Part shown: positions 40,292 through 49,808 of the stretch, piece after piece
Numbering within the stretch: the stretch's first letter is position 1
Layout: each line of letters starts with the position of its first letter
Assembly: GCF_947250775.1 (NCBI RefSeq)
Contig: NZ_OX366349.1
Span: 620,001 to 684,000, forward strand
Source of the DNA: Wolbachia endosymbiont (group A) of Rhinocyllus conicus
GTDB taxonomy: Bacteria > Pseudomonadota > Alphaproteobacteria > Rickettsiales > Anaplasmataceae
Direction of reading: 5' to 3'
DNA: 64,000 nt
Made by a program: the position numbers and the translations under genes
Notes under the pieces: generated by a model
The model's database searches: none
What the model saw: only the letters and a program-made list of their open reading frames with translations
Told to the model about the DNA's origin: nothing

Positions 40292-41458
40292 TGACCTTAC
40301 CCAGAAAAAGTGGAGAGAAAGTTAAGACGTTTTTGTCATGAGAATGATGCATCAAATTGTGCAGGAATGCAATAATTAATAGTAGAATGCCTACGTTGTT
40401 TGTTATAAAAGATTTCTATGTATTCAAATATGGCAGTTTTGATATACCGTTTAGAGTGCAGAGAGGTGTCTATTGGTAACTCCCTTTTTAGAGAACTTTT
40501 CCACAACAGAATTGTCGTAACAACAACCTTTATGACTCATCCATGTTTTTTATGGATAAGAGATATTGATAACCTTGCGAAGTATATTGTGACCCTTGAT
40601 CGCTATGTAACAGCAGATTTTTATCGGGTTTGCGCTTATTAACGGCCATCAATAAAGAGTCAACAACCAATTGTTTATTTATTGAGCTACTCATTAACTA
40701 CCATGCGTGAATATAGATCCTGCCAAATATAGCCATCCTTCTTTGGTTTTTATATAAGTAATCCCATATTTTATTTGGTTGATCGACAATAAAGTTTTGG
40801 TCTAATATATTGAGAGCTACGACTCTATTGTCCGTTTGTTGCTTCTTAGTTTTAAATTTTCTTCTCAATATAGCCCGAATACCATTTTTCTGCATAACAC
40901 TTTGTACTGTTTTAATTTTTGCCTAAAGCTTTTAATTCAGCGTGAATTTTAGGGATCTGCATTTGGATGCTTTTTTTGAATATCTGCTAGAAGCCCATCT
41001 CTTGCTAATTCCTTACTGCTTTTTCCCTTAGCAACCCATTTATAATAACCACCAGCAGATATGTCTAAAACCCTACATAGTTCCTGTATTTTATAGCAAT
41101 TTCTATATAAAAGAATACTTTACTCTTTTTGTTTGGTCAGGGCTTTTTTTTTAATGTCTCTTTCTCTTGTTACTCTTGCTAGTTCTTTTTTTAGATCAAA
41201 TCTTTCTTTGTCATAAGGAGCCTTTGTCTGGAAATGCGTATGCTTCTGACATTTTTCCATCATATTTTCTTACCCATTTACTTAACATACTGCCATCTAT
41301 GCCTAGATCTTTTGCTATTTTTTTACTTCTGTTTCTTTAACCAGCTTAACAGCTTCTAATTTGAATCCTGCTGCTTCTATTTGCCATATTTTGAAAAAAC
41401 GTTTTATTTTACTCCAAAAACGTCTTAACTTTCTCTCTACTTTTTCTGGGTAAGGTCA
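40292..41458 (-). mobile_element. Degenerate IS3-family element
   Basis: The terminal repeats of about 40 bp begin TGACCTTACCCAGAAAAAG at 40292, and the inverse ends at 41458. On the minus strand, orfA-like codons (EAVKLVKETEVKK, then AKDLGIDGSMLSKWV) and orfB-like codons (NGIRAILRRKFKTKKQQTDN, VDQPNKIW, WLYLAGSIFTHG) are visible but broken by several stops and shifts. No target duplication was found. Confidence 0.8.
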
Positions 41459-41515
41459 CTAGACACTTATGCAGCTGTGCATAGAATGACAGAAGAGACT
41501 TGCGTTAGATATTGT

Positions 41516-41881
41516 TTATTTACTTTCGATCTTTTCTATCAATTTTTTAACTAAGCCTCTTAGCTTTTTACTGGATTCATCAAGCTCTTGAATCTGCGAG
41601 CTATGCTCTTTCATTAGTTCCTTATAGTTACCTCTTATGTAGTCAATCATTTCCTTCATCTGAGCAATCATCTTGTTAACATCCATACTACCCAAATCAG
41701 GTACCATGCCAGGCATAGCCCCTTCTAACATACCGCCAGCCATAAGCTGCTGGGACATTTGCATAAATGGTTTTAAAGTCTGATTAAGCAATTCAGGATC
41801 CTTGGCTAATTTTTCTATTTGCTCTTTGCAAGTATCCATATACTGCTTCATAAATTCATCTTCTTGTCCTTTGTCTATCAT
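41516..41881 (-). CDS. Hypothetical protein, 121 residues, helical
   Basis: I do not recognise this protein. It is rich in Lys, Glu, Gln and Met and predicted helical by composition, with a Gly/Met/Pro-rich middle (GGMLEGAMPGMVPDLGSMD) and a heptad-like C-terminus (SSQIQELDESSKKLRGL). No signal peptide or membrane helix. It reads with an ATG directly after an AT-rich gap downstream of pepP on the same strand. Composition resembles phasin-like or chaperone-like small proteins but this is only a resemblance. Confidence 0.6.
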   Translation of the reverse strand: MIDKGQEDEFMKQYMDTCKEQIEKLAKDPELLNQTLKPFMQMSQQLMAGGMLEGAMPGMVPDLGSMDVNKMIAQMKEMIDYIRGNYKELMKEHSSQIQELDESSKKLRGLVKKLIEKIESK

Positions 41882-42000
41882 AATATGTCTACCTAAAAAT
41901 ACGTATTCTTTATTATATATCGTTTTTAAATTAAAAACAATACAAAATACCTATCACAATTGCATTAATACTTTTTAAACAATAAAAAATGCTCCTTTGC

Positions 42001-43668
42001 TTACAAATGGTCACATACCTTCTTTAACCATTCCTTATCTTTTACGCTATTTTCTAAGTTTTCATAGACAAATTGATGATAGCTATTTATCCATTCAATT
42101 TCATCTTTAGTAAGCATTTGCACATCTATTAGCCTTCTATCATATGGAATGAAGGTCAGTTGTTTGAAATGTAAAAAGCTATTTTCTTGTCTGTCGACAT
42201 ACATCAGATTTTCAATTCTTATTCCATACTCTCCCGGAATGTAATAACCAGGTTCGTTGGAAAGTATCATTCCTGGCGTGAGTTTCACTTTATTGCCCTT
42301 TGATATTGCTTGTGGTCCTTCGTGTACTGATAGGTAACTTCCTACTCCATGCCCTGTACCATGCATATAGTCCATTCCAAATTTCCATAAATGCGTACGT
42401 GCCAATATATCCAATTCTCCACCAGTAGTGCCAGAAGGAAAGATGACACTTGCTACAGCAATGTGAGCTTTCAATACTATTGTATAGTGGGTTATTTGCT
42501 CACTAGTCGGATTACCAACCACTACAGTTCTTGTCACATCAGTTGTGCCATTAAGGTATTGGCCACCAGAGTCAATCAAATATAGTCCACTTTTCTGAAT
42601 TACCTTATTCGTCTTACTGCTTGCACGATAGTGAATTATTGCACCATTTTCATTAAATGCGGAAATTGTTGAAAAACTTGGTTGCTTAAACAAATTCTGT
42701 TCTTTTCTGTATTCTAAAATCTTTTCTTCAGCTTCAAGTTCTGTACCAACATTACTTTCAAGCCAATGTAGAAAGTTTGTAACTGCCACTCCATCTCTGA
42801 TATGCGCATTTATAGCCCCAGCTATTTCAGTTTGGTTTTTTACTGCTTTATAAATTAGACAAGGATCTTCTCTTTCAGCTACCTGTTTATCTTTTATTAC
42901 AGCCATGATACTCATTGGAGTTGTGTTTGGATCTATAACTATTGAATTTAGCTTGTGCAGCGAATTTTCTAGCTCACTAATATCAAAAATATTTATATGA
43001 TTGCCTAAATTTGCTTCTATAGTTGAATGTTCTTTATCTTGAATAAACAAATCAACATTACCGCTTTTATACAATATAGCACGGCCCAATATACATGGAG
43101 TATATTTGGCATTTTCATTTCTTAAATTTAATAGCCATGAAATTGAATTTGGATCAGTTAAAAGCACTGCTTCAGCTTCTTTATCTATGCTTTTAGCGAC
43201 TTTTTCACATTTATTCTTGCTACTTTCACCAGCATATTTAATAGAATGTAAAACCACTGCTTGTTTTCGATAGTCACTTTTTTTTCCAGCTAAACAGGGT
43301 ATTAATTTACAGATATTCTCATACTTTCTTATATCTTCTATGGTAAAATATTGCAAATAGTAACCTAGTGAGGTGGTCAATGTTAAGTTTGCTTTTACCC
43401 ATTCGCGTGGATCCTCTTCTTGTATATTATATACTTGAAAATTGCCCCGATCGAGCTGATTGCGAGCTTGTGTGATATAGCGTCCATCCGTAAAAAATGG
43501 GCACTTGTTGTCTTTTGTAACGATAAGTAGCCCATTTGTTCCTGTAAAGCCACACAGCTTTGTTAGCTCCTCTGAATACTCATTTAAATATTCATCTTTA
43601 GTATGCAACATAAATGCGTCAACATTTGTTTCACACATAAAAGAACGAAATTCTTCGATTTTTGACAT
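42001..43668 (-). CDS. pepP: Xaa-Pro aminopeptidase (M24 family)
   Basis: The enzyme removes N-terminal residues preceding proline. The C-terminal pita-bread domain has the metal ligands in LIDSGGQYLNGTTDVTRT (two Asp), HGTGHGVGSYLSVHEG (His), LSNEPGYY (Glu) and GIRIENLMYV (Glu). The N-terminal 300 residues form the two creatinase-like domains seen in long aminopeptidase P proteins. The length of about 556 fits the long type. The ATG at 43668 lies 5 bp after the mnmG stop and is preceded by TGAGG; a GTG at 43677 overlapping mnmG is the alternative. It is cotranscribed with mnmG. Confidence 0.93.
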   Translation of the reverse strand: MSKIEEFRSFMCETNVDAFMLHTKDEYLNEYSEELTKLCGFTGTNGLLIVTKDNKCPFFTDGRYITQARNQLDRGNFQVYNIQEEDPREWVKANLTLTTSLGYYLQYFTIEDIRKYENICKLIPCLAGKKSDYRKQAVVLHSIKYAGESSKNKCEKVAKSIDKEAEAVLLTDPNSISWLLNLRNENAKYTPCILGRAILYKSGNVDLFIQDKEHSTIEANLGNHINIFDISELENSLHKLNSIVIDPNTTPMSIMAVIKDKQVAEREDPCLIYKAVKNQTEIAGAINAHIRDGVAVTNFLHWLESNVGTELEAEEKILEYRKEQNLFKQPSFSTISAFNENGAIIHYRASSKTNKVIQKSGLYLIDSGGQYLNGTTDVTRTVVVGNPTSEQITHYTIVLKAHIAVASVIFPSGTTGGELDILARTHLWKFGMDYMHGTGHGVGSYLSVHEGPQAISKGNKVKLTPGMILSNEPGYYIPGEYGIRIENLMYVDRQENSFLHFKQLTFIPYDRRLIDVQMLTKDEIEWINSYHQFVYENLENSVKDKEWLKKVCDHL

Positions 43669-43673
43669 ATACC

Positions 43674-45695
43674 TCACGCAAAACTAGCAGCTACTTTCGT
43701 TTTCTTATTCCTAAGGTACACTAATATGCTCACTATCGCTGCGGGAGTGATGCCTTGTATTTGCTTTGCAATGCCAATCGTCGCTGGTTTTATCGTCTGC
43801 AACTTTTCTATTACTTCACTTGACAGGCCTTTAACTTGTGAATAGTTAAAATCAATTGGAATTTGAGTGTTAATTTCCTCTCGTAAAAACTTCATATCCG
43901 CTTCTTGTCTTATTAGGTAAGGTTTGTATTTTGCTTCAATTTCAACTGCTTCGCATATTTCATTCTTAGTTATGCTACCCATTGCGGCGTCATTCCAGCG
44001 CGTAACGCTGCTTTTTTCCTGGATCCTAGTGTCAGCTACTCGGATGATATGAGAGTGTCCTGAGATGACGGAAGAGGATCCAGTATCCGTTATGCAGCGC
44101 GTGATGCTGCTTAACTCCGGCCATATTTCTTGTAATTTATTCCAGTCGATGTTTGGATAGCTGAGTAAATCTAGTGCCGTTTTTCTTATCCCATCATAAG
44201 ATATTTTAATACCATAAGACCTAAGCTGCTCAGGAGTAATCGTCAGACTCCCTAACTTCTCTTCAAGCTGCTTAATGGATTTAAGTTTATTCTGTAAAAC
44301 AGAGTATCTCTCATGCGAAACAAGGGAAATATCATAACCTTTTTGTGTTAATCTTCTATCCGCATTGTCTGACCTGATAGCTAGCCTATATTCTGCACGT
44401 GAGGTAAATAATCTGTAAGGCTCGATCACCCCTTTGGTGACCAAATCATCTATCATTACACCGATATATGAATCTGTGCGGTGAAGAACAAAGCTTTCTT
44501 TTTTTTCAGATGCAGAGAGTGCTGCATTAATTCCGGCGATAATTCCTTGCCCTGCTGCTTCTTCATATCCAGTGGTGCCATTAATTTGGCCAGCAAAATA
44601 TAGACCTTTAATTTTCTTAATTTCAAGAGTATGGCTTAGTTCTCGTGGATCAATATAGTCATACTCAACTGCATATCCAGACCTCAATATTTCTGCGTTT
44701 TCAAGTCCTTTGATACTCTTTATCATTTCATTTTGCACTTCAACAGGCAATGAATTTGAAATTCCGTTTGGGTATACAGTATCATCATCCAGCCCTTCTG
44801 GTTCTAAAAATATTTGGTGACTACTTTTTTCTGCAAATTTATTAACTTTAACTTCAATGGATGGGCAGTATCTTGGTGCAACAATGTCATCCAAATACGA
44901 AGAAGCTGACCTATGAAGATTTTCTCTAATTATTTTATGCGTATTTTCATTAGTATGGGTAATAAAGCATGATACCTGAGGTTGGTTAATTTTTTCTGTG
45001 AGATAAGAAAACGGCACAGGTGGGTTATCACCCACTTGTTCTTGCAATATTGACCAGTTTATAGTATTACGATCAAGCCTTGGTGGAGTTCCGGTACGCA
45101 GTCTACCTAATCTAAAATCATACTTCTTCAACGTATTTGCAAGTTCTACTGCAGACTTATCTCCCATTCTTCCTGAAGGAGTTGTTTGCTCTCCTATATG
45201 AATCACACCCCGCAGAAAAGTCCCTGTAGTTAGAACGACTTTACTTGTTGATATACGTTCACCTGAGCTTATCATTACAGCTTTAATGCACGGTTCTCCA
45301 TTGCCATTACTTTCTATAAGAAAATTGTCAACTGACTCTTCTTTTACCGTCAAATTGTTATAATTTAGAATAATTTCCTGTATTGCCTGCTTATATAATT
45401 TTCGGTCTGCCTGTGCACGTGGTCCCCATACTGCTGCACCTCTGCTGCTATTTAAAATGACTGAGTGTATGCTTGCTTGATCGATTGCTCTTCCCATTAT
45501 TCCATCAAGAGCGTCAACTTCCCTGACTACAACACCCTTTGCAACTCCTCCAATTGCTGGATTGCAGGACATTTCTCCTATAGTTGAAATTTTATGAGTT
45601 ATAAGCAGCGTGTTTGCACCAAGGCGAGCTGCCGCAGCAGCAGCTTCGCACCCTGCATGACCACCACCTACTACTACTACGTCATATTTATGCAT
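43674..45695 (-). CDS. mnmG: tRNA uridine-5-carboxymethylaminomethyl synthesis enzyme MnmG (GidA)
   Basis: With MnmE it modifies the wobble uridine of several tRNAs. The N-terminal FAD site VVVVGGGHAGCEAAAAAARLG is intact. MSCNPAIGGVAKG, DRKLYKQAIQ, GTFLRGVIHIG, LRTGTPPRLD and PRYCPSIEVKV are all typical. The C-terminal domain holds a palindromic insertion, at about residues 528-570 (43984-44113), which explains the length of 673 against about 625 in relatives. The frame resumes with ITKNEICEAVEIEAKYKPYL, a conserved C-terminal motif, so the protein is probably functional. Confidence 0.95.
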   Translation of the reverse strand: MHKYDVVVVGGGHAGCEAAAAAARLGANTLLITHKISTIGEMSCNPAIGGVAKGVVVREVDALDGIMGRAIDQASIHSVILNSSRGAAVWGPRAQADRKLYKQAIQEIILNYNNLTVKEESVDNFLIESNGNGEPCIKAVMISSGERISTSKVVLTTGTFLRGVIHIGEQTTPSGRMGDKSAVELANTLKKYDFRLGRLRTGTPPRLDRNTINWSILQEQVGDNPPVPFSYLTEKINQPQVSCFITHTNENTHKIIRENLHRSASSYLDDIVAPRYCPSIEVKVNKFAEKSSHQIFLEPEGLDDDTVYPNGISNSLPVEVQNEMIKSIKGLENAEILRSGYAVEYDYIDPRELSHTLEIKKIKGLYFAGQINGTTGYEEAAGQGIIAGINAALSASEKKESFVLHRTDSYIGVMIDDLVTKGVIEPYRLFTSRAEYRLAIRSDNADRRLTQKGYDISLVSHERYSVLQNKLKSIKQLEEKLGSLTITPEQLRSYGIKISYDGIRKTALDLLSYPNIDWNKLQEIWPELSSITRCITDTGSSSVISGHSHIIRVADTRIQEKSSVTRWNDAAMGSITKNEICEAVEIEAKYKPYLIRQEADMKFLREEINTQIPIDFNYSQVKGLSSEVIEKLQTIKPATIGIAKQIQGITPAAIVSILVYLRNKKTKVAASFA
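43984..44113. repeat. Palindromic repeats inserted in frame in mnmG
   Basis: The segment has CATTCCAGCGCGTAACGCTG, GATCCTAGTGTCAGCTACTCGG and GTTATGCAGCGCGTGATGCTG elements in nested inverse order, here shown in part. It adds about 43 residues without a stop. Confidence 0.8.
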
Positions 45696-45850
45696 GCTTT
45701 TTTGAGTAATTCTACTCTACTAATATTCCGATTATCAACGGTTAATGTCAAATCTTGTTATTCCAATGTTACACACTGGAATAACAGAAACCTTACTTGA
45801 TTAGCTTAAACTTTCTTCCTTCCCTTTTGAAGAAAAGTGCTCAAATTTAT

Positions 45851-45999
45851 TAGCAGAATGGGGTGGATGCTATTGAAATTAAGCACGCTTCAAAGTGATT
45901 TTTTTTAAAATGTACAGTATTTCTGTGAACTCTCTCAAACAGCTAAGGGGTTATACAGGTCAGCAGACACGCAAAAGTTAAACTTGTGCCAATAAATGA
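45851..45999. repeat. Direct repeat flanking fic, left copy
   Basis: It begins TAGCAGAATGGGGTGGATGC and ends CAATAAATGA. The right copy is at 47267-47399, with a deletion of about 16 bp and some base changes. Confidence 0.85.
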
Positions 46000-46056
46000 A
46001 ATAGATCAACTATCCAGAAAGTAATCTACAGTATTTAGATTTGCAAATGTTGCATT

Positions 46057-46100
46057 ATCTGCATTTTATCAGCATAATATAGAAGTAATGTAATGCAGAT
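46057..46100. promoter_or_regulatory. Possible fic operator
   Basis: A perfect 9-bp inverted repeat (ATCTGCATT and AATGCAGAT, 26 bp apart) spans the probable -10 region (TAATAT at about 46075) and ends 3 bp before the fic start codon. The Fic protein itself has a C-terminal winged helix that could bind it. This is inference. Confidence 0.4.
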
Positions 46101-46103
46101 ATT

Positions 46104-47192
46104 ATGCCGATAAAATTTACACCAAATTATACAATTACCTCCAAAATCGCTGGTTGTCTTATGAGGATTGAAGCAGCAAAGGAAAAAGTGTTACATTTAC
46201 CACTCACTGTATCAATGCTTTCATCTCTTCGTGAAACTGCAAGGCTCTATACAACACACTACTCTACTATGATTGAAGGAAATCGACTTGAACCTAAACA
46301 GATTGAAGAGATTTTAAAGCATAAAGGTCACTTCCCAAGGTATAAGAGAGATGAAAATGAGGTTAAAGGATATTATGCAGCCTTAACTCGAATTGAACAA
46401 TGGGCAGCAAGGAGAATACCCATTACTGAGAAAGCTGTTCAAACACTACATGCTCTAGTAATAGCAAGTGGAAAATCTAAAATAAAACCAACACCTTATC
46501 GTGATGGTCAAAACGTTATTCGTGATAGCCGTACACGTGCAATAATTTATATGCCACCTGAAGCAAAGGATGTACCAAAGCTCATGAGCAGTATGATTGA
46601 TTGGATTCGTGACAGTGAGCAAGTGCCTTGCCCAATTATTGCAGGTATTGCGCATTATCAATTTGTAACAATTCACCCTTACTATGACGGTAATGGTCGT
46701 ACTGCAAGATTGTTGACTACATTAATTTTACACCTTGGTGGATATGACCTAAAAGGACTTTATTCATTGGAAGAATATTATGCCAAGAATCTAGGAGCGT
46801 ATTATGAAGCAATCAGTATAGGTCCATCGCACAACTATTACATGGGAAGAGCTGAAGCAGATATTACCAAGTGGATAGATTATTTTGTGGAAGGTGTGGC
46901 AATTGCATTTGAGAATGTTTTACAGCGTATAAACGAGGAAGGGCACAGAACTGACCAGACTGATCTTATACGTAAACTTGATCCTAAACAGCGTAGGGCT
47001 CTTGAGCTCTTTGGGGAATTTTCCATGATTACAGCTAGTCAAGTAGGCAAATTATTTAATTTTAAGCCTCGCACCAGTGCTCAGCTTTGTAAAAAGTGGG
47101 TAGAAATGGGGTTTATTGAGGTTGTAGACTTTTCCAACAGAGGAAGAAAATACAAGCTTAGCAAGCAATATGAGGATTTGATTTCAAACTAA
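46104..47192 (+). CDS. Fic family protein with N-terminal autoinhibition motif and C-terminal winged helix
   Basis: Fic proteins transfer AMP (or another nucleotide part) from ATP to target hydroxyls. The catalytic motif HPYYDGNGRTAR starts at residue 191 and is complete. An N-terminal inhibitory motif STMIEGN (residues 54-60, with E58) fits the (S/T)xxxE(G/N) rule of class II Fic proteins, so activity is probably self-limited. The C-terminus (KQRRALELFGEFSMITASQVGKL and onward) is a winged-helix DNA-binding domain. The gene stands alone between two direct repeats of about 140 bp, which suggests movement or duplication as a cassette. Whether it acts on the host or on bacterial proteins is unknown; no secretion signal is seen. 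Confidence 0.93.
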   Translation: MPIKFTPNYTITSKIAGCLMRIEAAKEKVLHLPLTVSMLSSLRETARLYTTHYSTMIEGNRLEPKQIEEILKHKGHFPRYKRDENEVKGYYAALTRIEQWAARRIPITEKAVQTLHALVIASGKSKIKPTPYRDGQNVIRDSRTRAIIYMPPEAKDVPKLMSSMIDWIRDSEQVPCPIIAGIAHYQFVTIHPYYDGNGRTARLLTTLILHLGGYDLKGLYSLEEYYAKNLGAYYEAISIGPSHNYYMGRAEADITKWIDYFVEGVAIAFENVLQRINEEGHRTDQTDLIRKLDPKQRRALELFGEFSMITASQVGKLFNFKPRTSAQLCKKWVEMGFIEVVDFSNRGRKYKLSKQYEDLISN

Positions 47193-47266
47193 AAACTGTT
47201 TCTAATCTAGAATTCGGGTTAAAAGCACGCACTCAAGGCAAGTAGGGCATCGTAGGACATGAGTAC

Positions 47267-47399
47267 TAGCAGAATGGGGTGGATGCTATTGAAATTAAGC
47301 ACGCTTCAGAGTGATTTTTTTAAAAATATACGATATTTCTGTGAACTCTCTCAAACAGCTAAGCATACACGCAAAAGTTAAACTTATGCCAATAAATGA
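47267..47399. repeat. Direct repeat flanking fic, right copy
   Basis: It matches 45851-45999 and is followed at once by TGACCTTACCCAG, which is the end sequence of the IS3-type elements of this window. The rest of the gap up to 47506 contains AGCAAGAGAAGACAAGGAAAGGAG and no gene. Confidence 0.85.
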
Positions 47400-47506
47400 C
47401 CTTACCCAGGTTGCTCGGTTGTAAGCAAGAGAAGACAAGGAAAGGAGCAGGTTAATCCAAACAATTTTACTATTATTTAATTGCTAGTCTGATATGTTAG
47501 GCAATC

Positions 47507-48523
47507 ATGTTGGATACAAAAATGGATAACTATGCGGGAATTAATAAACGTGTTATAGCGTTTATAGTTGATCAAATAATATTTCCAGTCTTTTTTCTAT
47601 TCATTTTGTCCATATCATCAGGTGAGCCCTTTACTGAACTTGTTAATGTTGTCTTCAGTTATACTGATACAGACTTTTCAGTGCAAGAAGGAGTATTAGG
47701 AATATTACTGCTTATAGTATTGGAAACATTAATGATAGCAAAACTTGGCTGGACTCCAGGAAAGTTGTTATGTGGCATATACATAAAAGATGCAAATACA
47801 CTTGAAAATATTGCTTTAATGCAAGTAGTGATAAGAAGCTCTCTTAAGATGCTTGTGTTCGCACCTTTCTGTATTTCTGAGTGGTTTTTAATATTACCAG
47901 TCTTGGTTTTAATATTCGCAGTATTTGATAAACGCAAGCAGTTCTTCCACGATAAAGTTGCAAAAACAGTAGTAATAGATTACAGACCTGAAAAATGCCA
48001 CTTAAATTTAAACTGCGTGGGAATAACTAGGCGTGTTATAGCATATATTATTGATCGTTTTATTATTATTGGAGCCTCTTTGTTTTGTGTTTCTCTTGTA
48101 AAAACAACTTTCCACCCTGATAAATCTCAAATATTAATCATATACTTTTATTTATTTTTTTTCCTACCAATAGTGTTAGGAATATTTATAACAAGAAGAC
48201 TTAGTGGCACTTTAGGGCAATTGTTGTGCTATATTTGCATTAAAGATATAAATACACTTAAAAATCCTACTCTAATACAAACAATAATTAGGTGTGTTTT
48301 GTTTGAAGTTATTAACTTCATATTGATTTCTATATTAATTATGAATACATTTTTTGATGCTCTTGATAAGTATACTTCTGAGTGGTGGTTTGACCCTTTA
48401 TCAAGCTTAACCTTTATAGCTATAATACTAATTTTTACATCTGCAATATTCGATAGACGTAAGCAGTTTTTTCATGATAAAATTGCAAAGACAGTGGCAA
48501 TAGATTATAAGCCTTCAAGCTGA
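47507..48523 (+). CDS. RDD family membrane protein with duplicated domain
   Basis: It has 338 residues and two tandem RDD domains, each starting with an Arg-Val-Ile-Ala-(F/Y)-Ile-(V/I)-Asp motif (RVIAFIVDQIIFP near residue 14 and RVIAYIIDRFII near 171). Each has a TxGxLLC-type loop (WTPGKLLCGIYIKD and GTLGQLLCYICIKD) and ends DKRKQFFHDK(V/I)AKTV. About six helices in total. RDD proteins are inner membrane proteins, some linked to ion transport; the specific role here is unknown. The duplication of a usually single domain is notable. ATG 47507 or 47522 may be the start. Confidence 0.85.
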   Translation: MLDTKMDNYAGINKRVIAFIVDQIIFPVFFLFILSISSGEPFTELVNVVFSYTDTDFSVQEGVLGILLLIVLETLMIAKLGWTPGKLLCGIYIKDANTLENIALMQVVIRSSLKMLVFAPFCISEWFLILPVLVLIFAVFDKRKQFFHDKVAKTVVIDYRPEKCHLNLNCVGITRRVIAYIIDRFIIIGASLFCVSLVKTTFHPDKSQILIIYFYLFFFLPIVLGIFITRRLSGTLGQLLCYICIKDINTLKNPTLIQTIIRCVLFEVINFILISILIMNTFFDALDKYTSEWWFDPLSSLTFIAIILIFTSAIFDRRKQFFHDKIAKTVAIDYKPSS

Positions 48524-48717
48524 TTTCTTCTCCAGTTGTGGGTTTATACTTACTTTTTTTCTATTCAATTTCTAATCTGCATAAAATTTATTAAAAAGAC
48601 TATTGACACTAAAAATACCTGTGTTACAAGTAAGCTATATTTGATATTTACATAAATTGTTTACAACCATTTGGTTTTACGGTGAGGGTAATTTTTAGTT
48701 ATACTTAAGGGGGTGGA

Positions 48718-49527
48718 ATGCACATGAATCAACAACAATCAAGTAGTACTACTAAAAAAGACATTATTCTTCAGCTATTACAGTCTGGTGTTTTAAAGCA
48801 AAGAAATCTTAATGATAAAATTAGTCATGAAGAAATAAGCAGATTGATAGATGATATTGTAAGTTCAAACGAAAATAACACGGGTGAACTTCGTCGTTCA
48901 AAGCGAGATATGGGAAGAGGTATATATTACTCAGTAGTCCTTATGTATCGTGCATATCGGCTGGTAGATAAACTGGGTTGGAAGCGTGGTTTACAGGTAG
49001 TCAATCGGTACTTAGTTACAAAACGTGGACAGGAGAAAACTCTAGAAACAGCCAGGGAGCTTTTAGGTGATATAGAAGATATAGAAGATTTTCTAGATTT
49101 TCTAGATGGTCTCAAACAAATTCTGTCTCCTGAGCCAGGTGAAGAACAAGTTACAGGGGAATATAGCGATACATCTTTACACTTAGCCGCTGAACAAGGT
49201 AATTTAAATGCAGTAGAATATTTTGTGGAAAAAGGAGGTGACATTAGTGCTAAGACCAATGGTGATGATACTCCTCTCTACAAGGCTGCATTTGTGGTCG
49301 AAATGCAGCTCGCTCGCGACAAGGGCTTTGAAAAACGCGCACAAGCATATGCTGGTAAAGTTTACTCAAGACAGTCTGGCAGATACACTAATTTAAAGAA
49401 GGTCTTCTTTATTGCGATTTCAAATTGTATTTTGTTTCCTAAGAAATCCAATTATATATCTAGCCATACTATAAGAGATGAGGAAACTAATGAGCATGAC
49501 TTACAATGCTTAAGCTTAAAGCATTAG
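48718..49527 (+). pseudogene. Ankyrin-repeat protein fused to a fragment of a PD-(D/E)XK nuclease-type transposase
   Basis: AAGGGGGTGG before the ATG is a good ribosome-binding site. Residues 1-150 are polar and helical and contain a basic RRSKRDMGRG. One ankyrin repeat follows (DTSLHLAAEQGNLNAVEYFV, then EKGGDISAKTNGDDTPLYKAA). From about residue 200 (RDKGFEKRAQAYAGKVYSRQ, then IAISNCILFPKK and SSHTIRDEETNEHDL) the sequence is that of PDDEXK_2/Rpn-type transposases common in Rickettsiales. So the ankyrin gene was cut by the other gene and the frame by chance runs on to a new stop. Traces of the same nuclease continue to about 49600 in another frame. The fusion could be expressed; no other copy is present in the window. 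Confidence 0.75.
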
Positions 49528-49625
49528 ATGCTTTTTACAAGATACAAGGCAGAAACTTATCAATAAGCCCCCATCAAGAATCTTATCTGTTAGCTATATA
49601 TAAAATTTGATACTCTGACTACAAT

Positions 49626-49808
49626 ATACTACTATAGATAAAAGTGTTATCAATGGAGCAAAGTATGGAATTAACAGTAGGAAATAATGTACCATACTAC
49701 TATAATACCACAGAAGTGGTATTAATGGAGAGAGGTATGGAATTAGCAGTAGAAAATAATGCACCATATTACTATAATACCATAAAAGTGTTATTAATGG
49801 AGCAAGGT
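49626..49808 (+). repeat. 72-bp tandem repeat covering the translation start of the peroxiredoxin gene
   Basis: Three start regions of the form ATGGAGCAAGGTATGGAATT lie at 49653, 49725 and 49797, exactly 72 bp apart. Each includes the purine-rich ribosome-binding sequence and the first codons (MELAVGNNAP). Between them lies CATACTACTATAATACC. All three are in frame with each other and with the gene. Confidence 0.93.

Larger units (their letters stand above)
45696..46103. other. Intergenic region upstream of fic, with a direct repeat
   Basis: The first part has one small palindrome (TTATTCCAATGTTACACACTGGAATAAC, here as two halves around TTACACA). From 45851 to 45999 comes a direct repeat also found at 47267-47399. 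The last 60 bp carry an inverted repeat (ATCTGCATT at 46057-46065, AATGCAGAT at 46092-46100) next to a TAATAT -10-like box and directly before the fic ATG. Confidence 0.7.
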
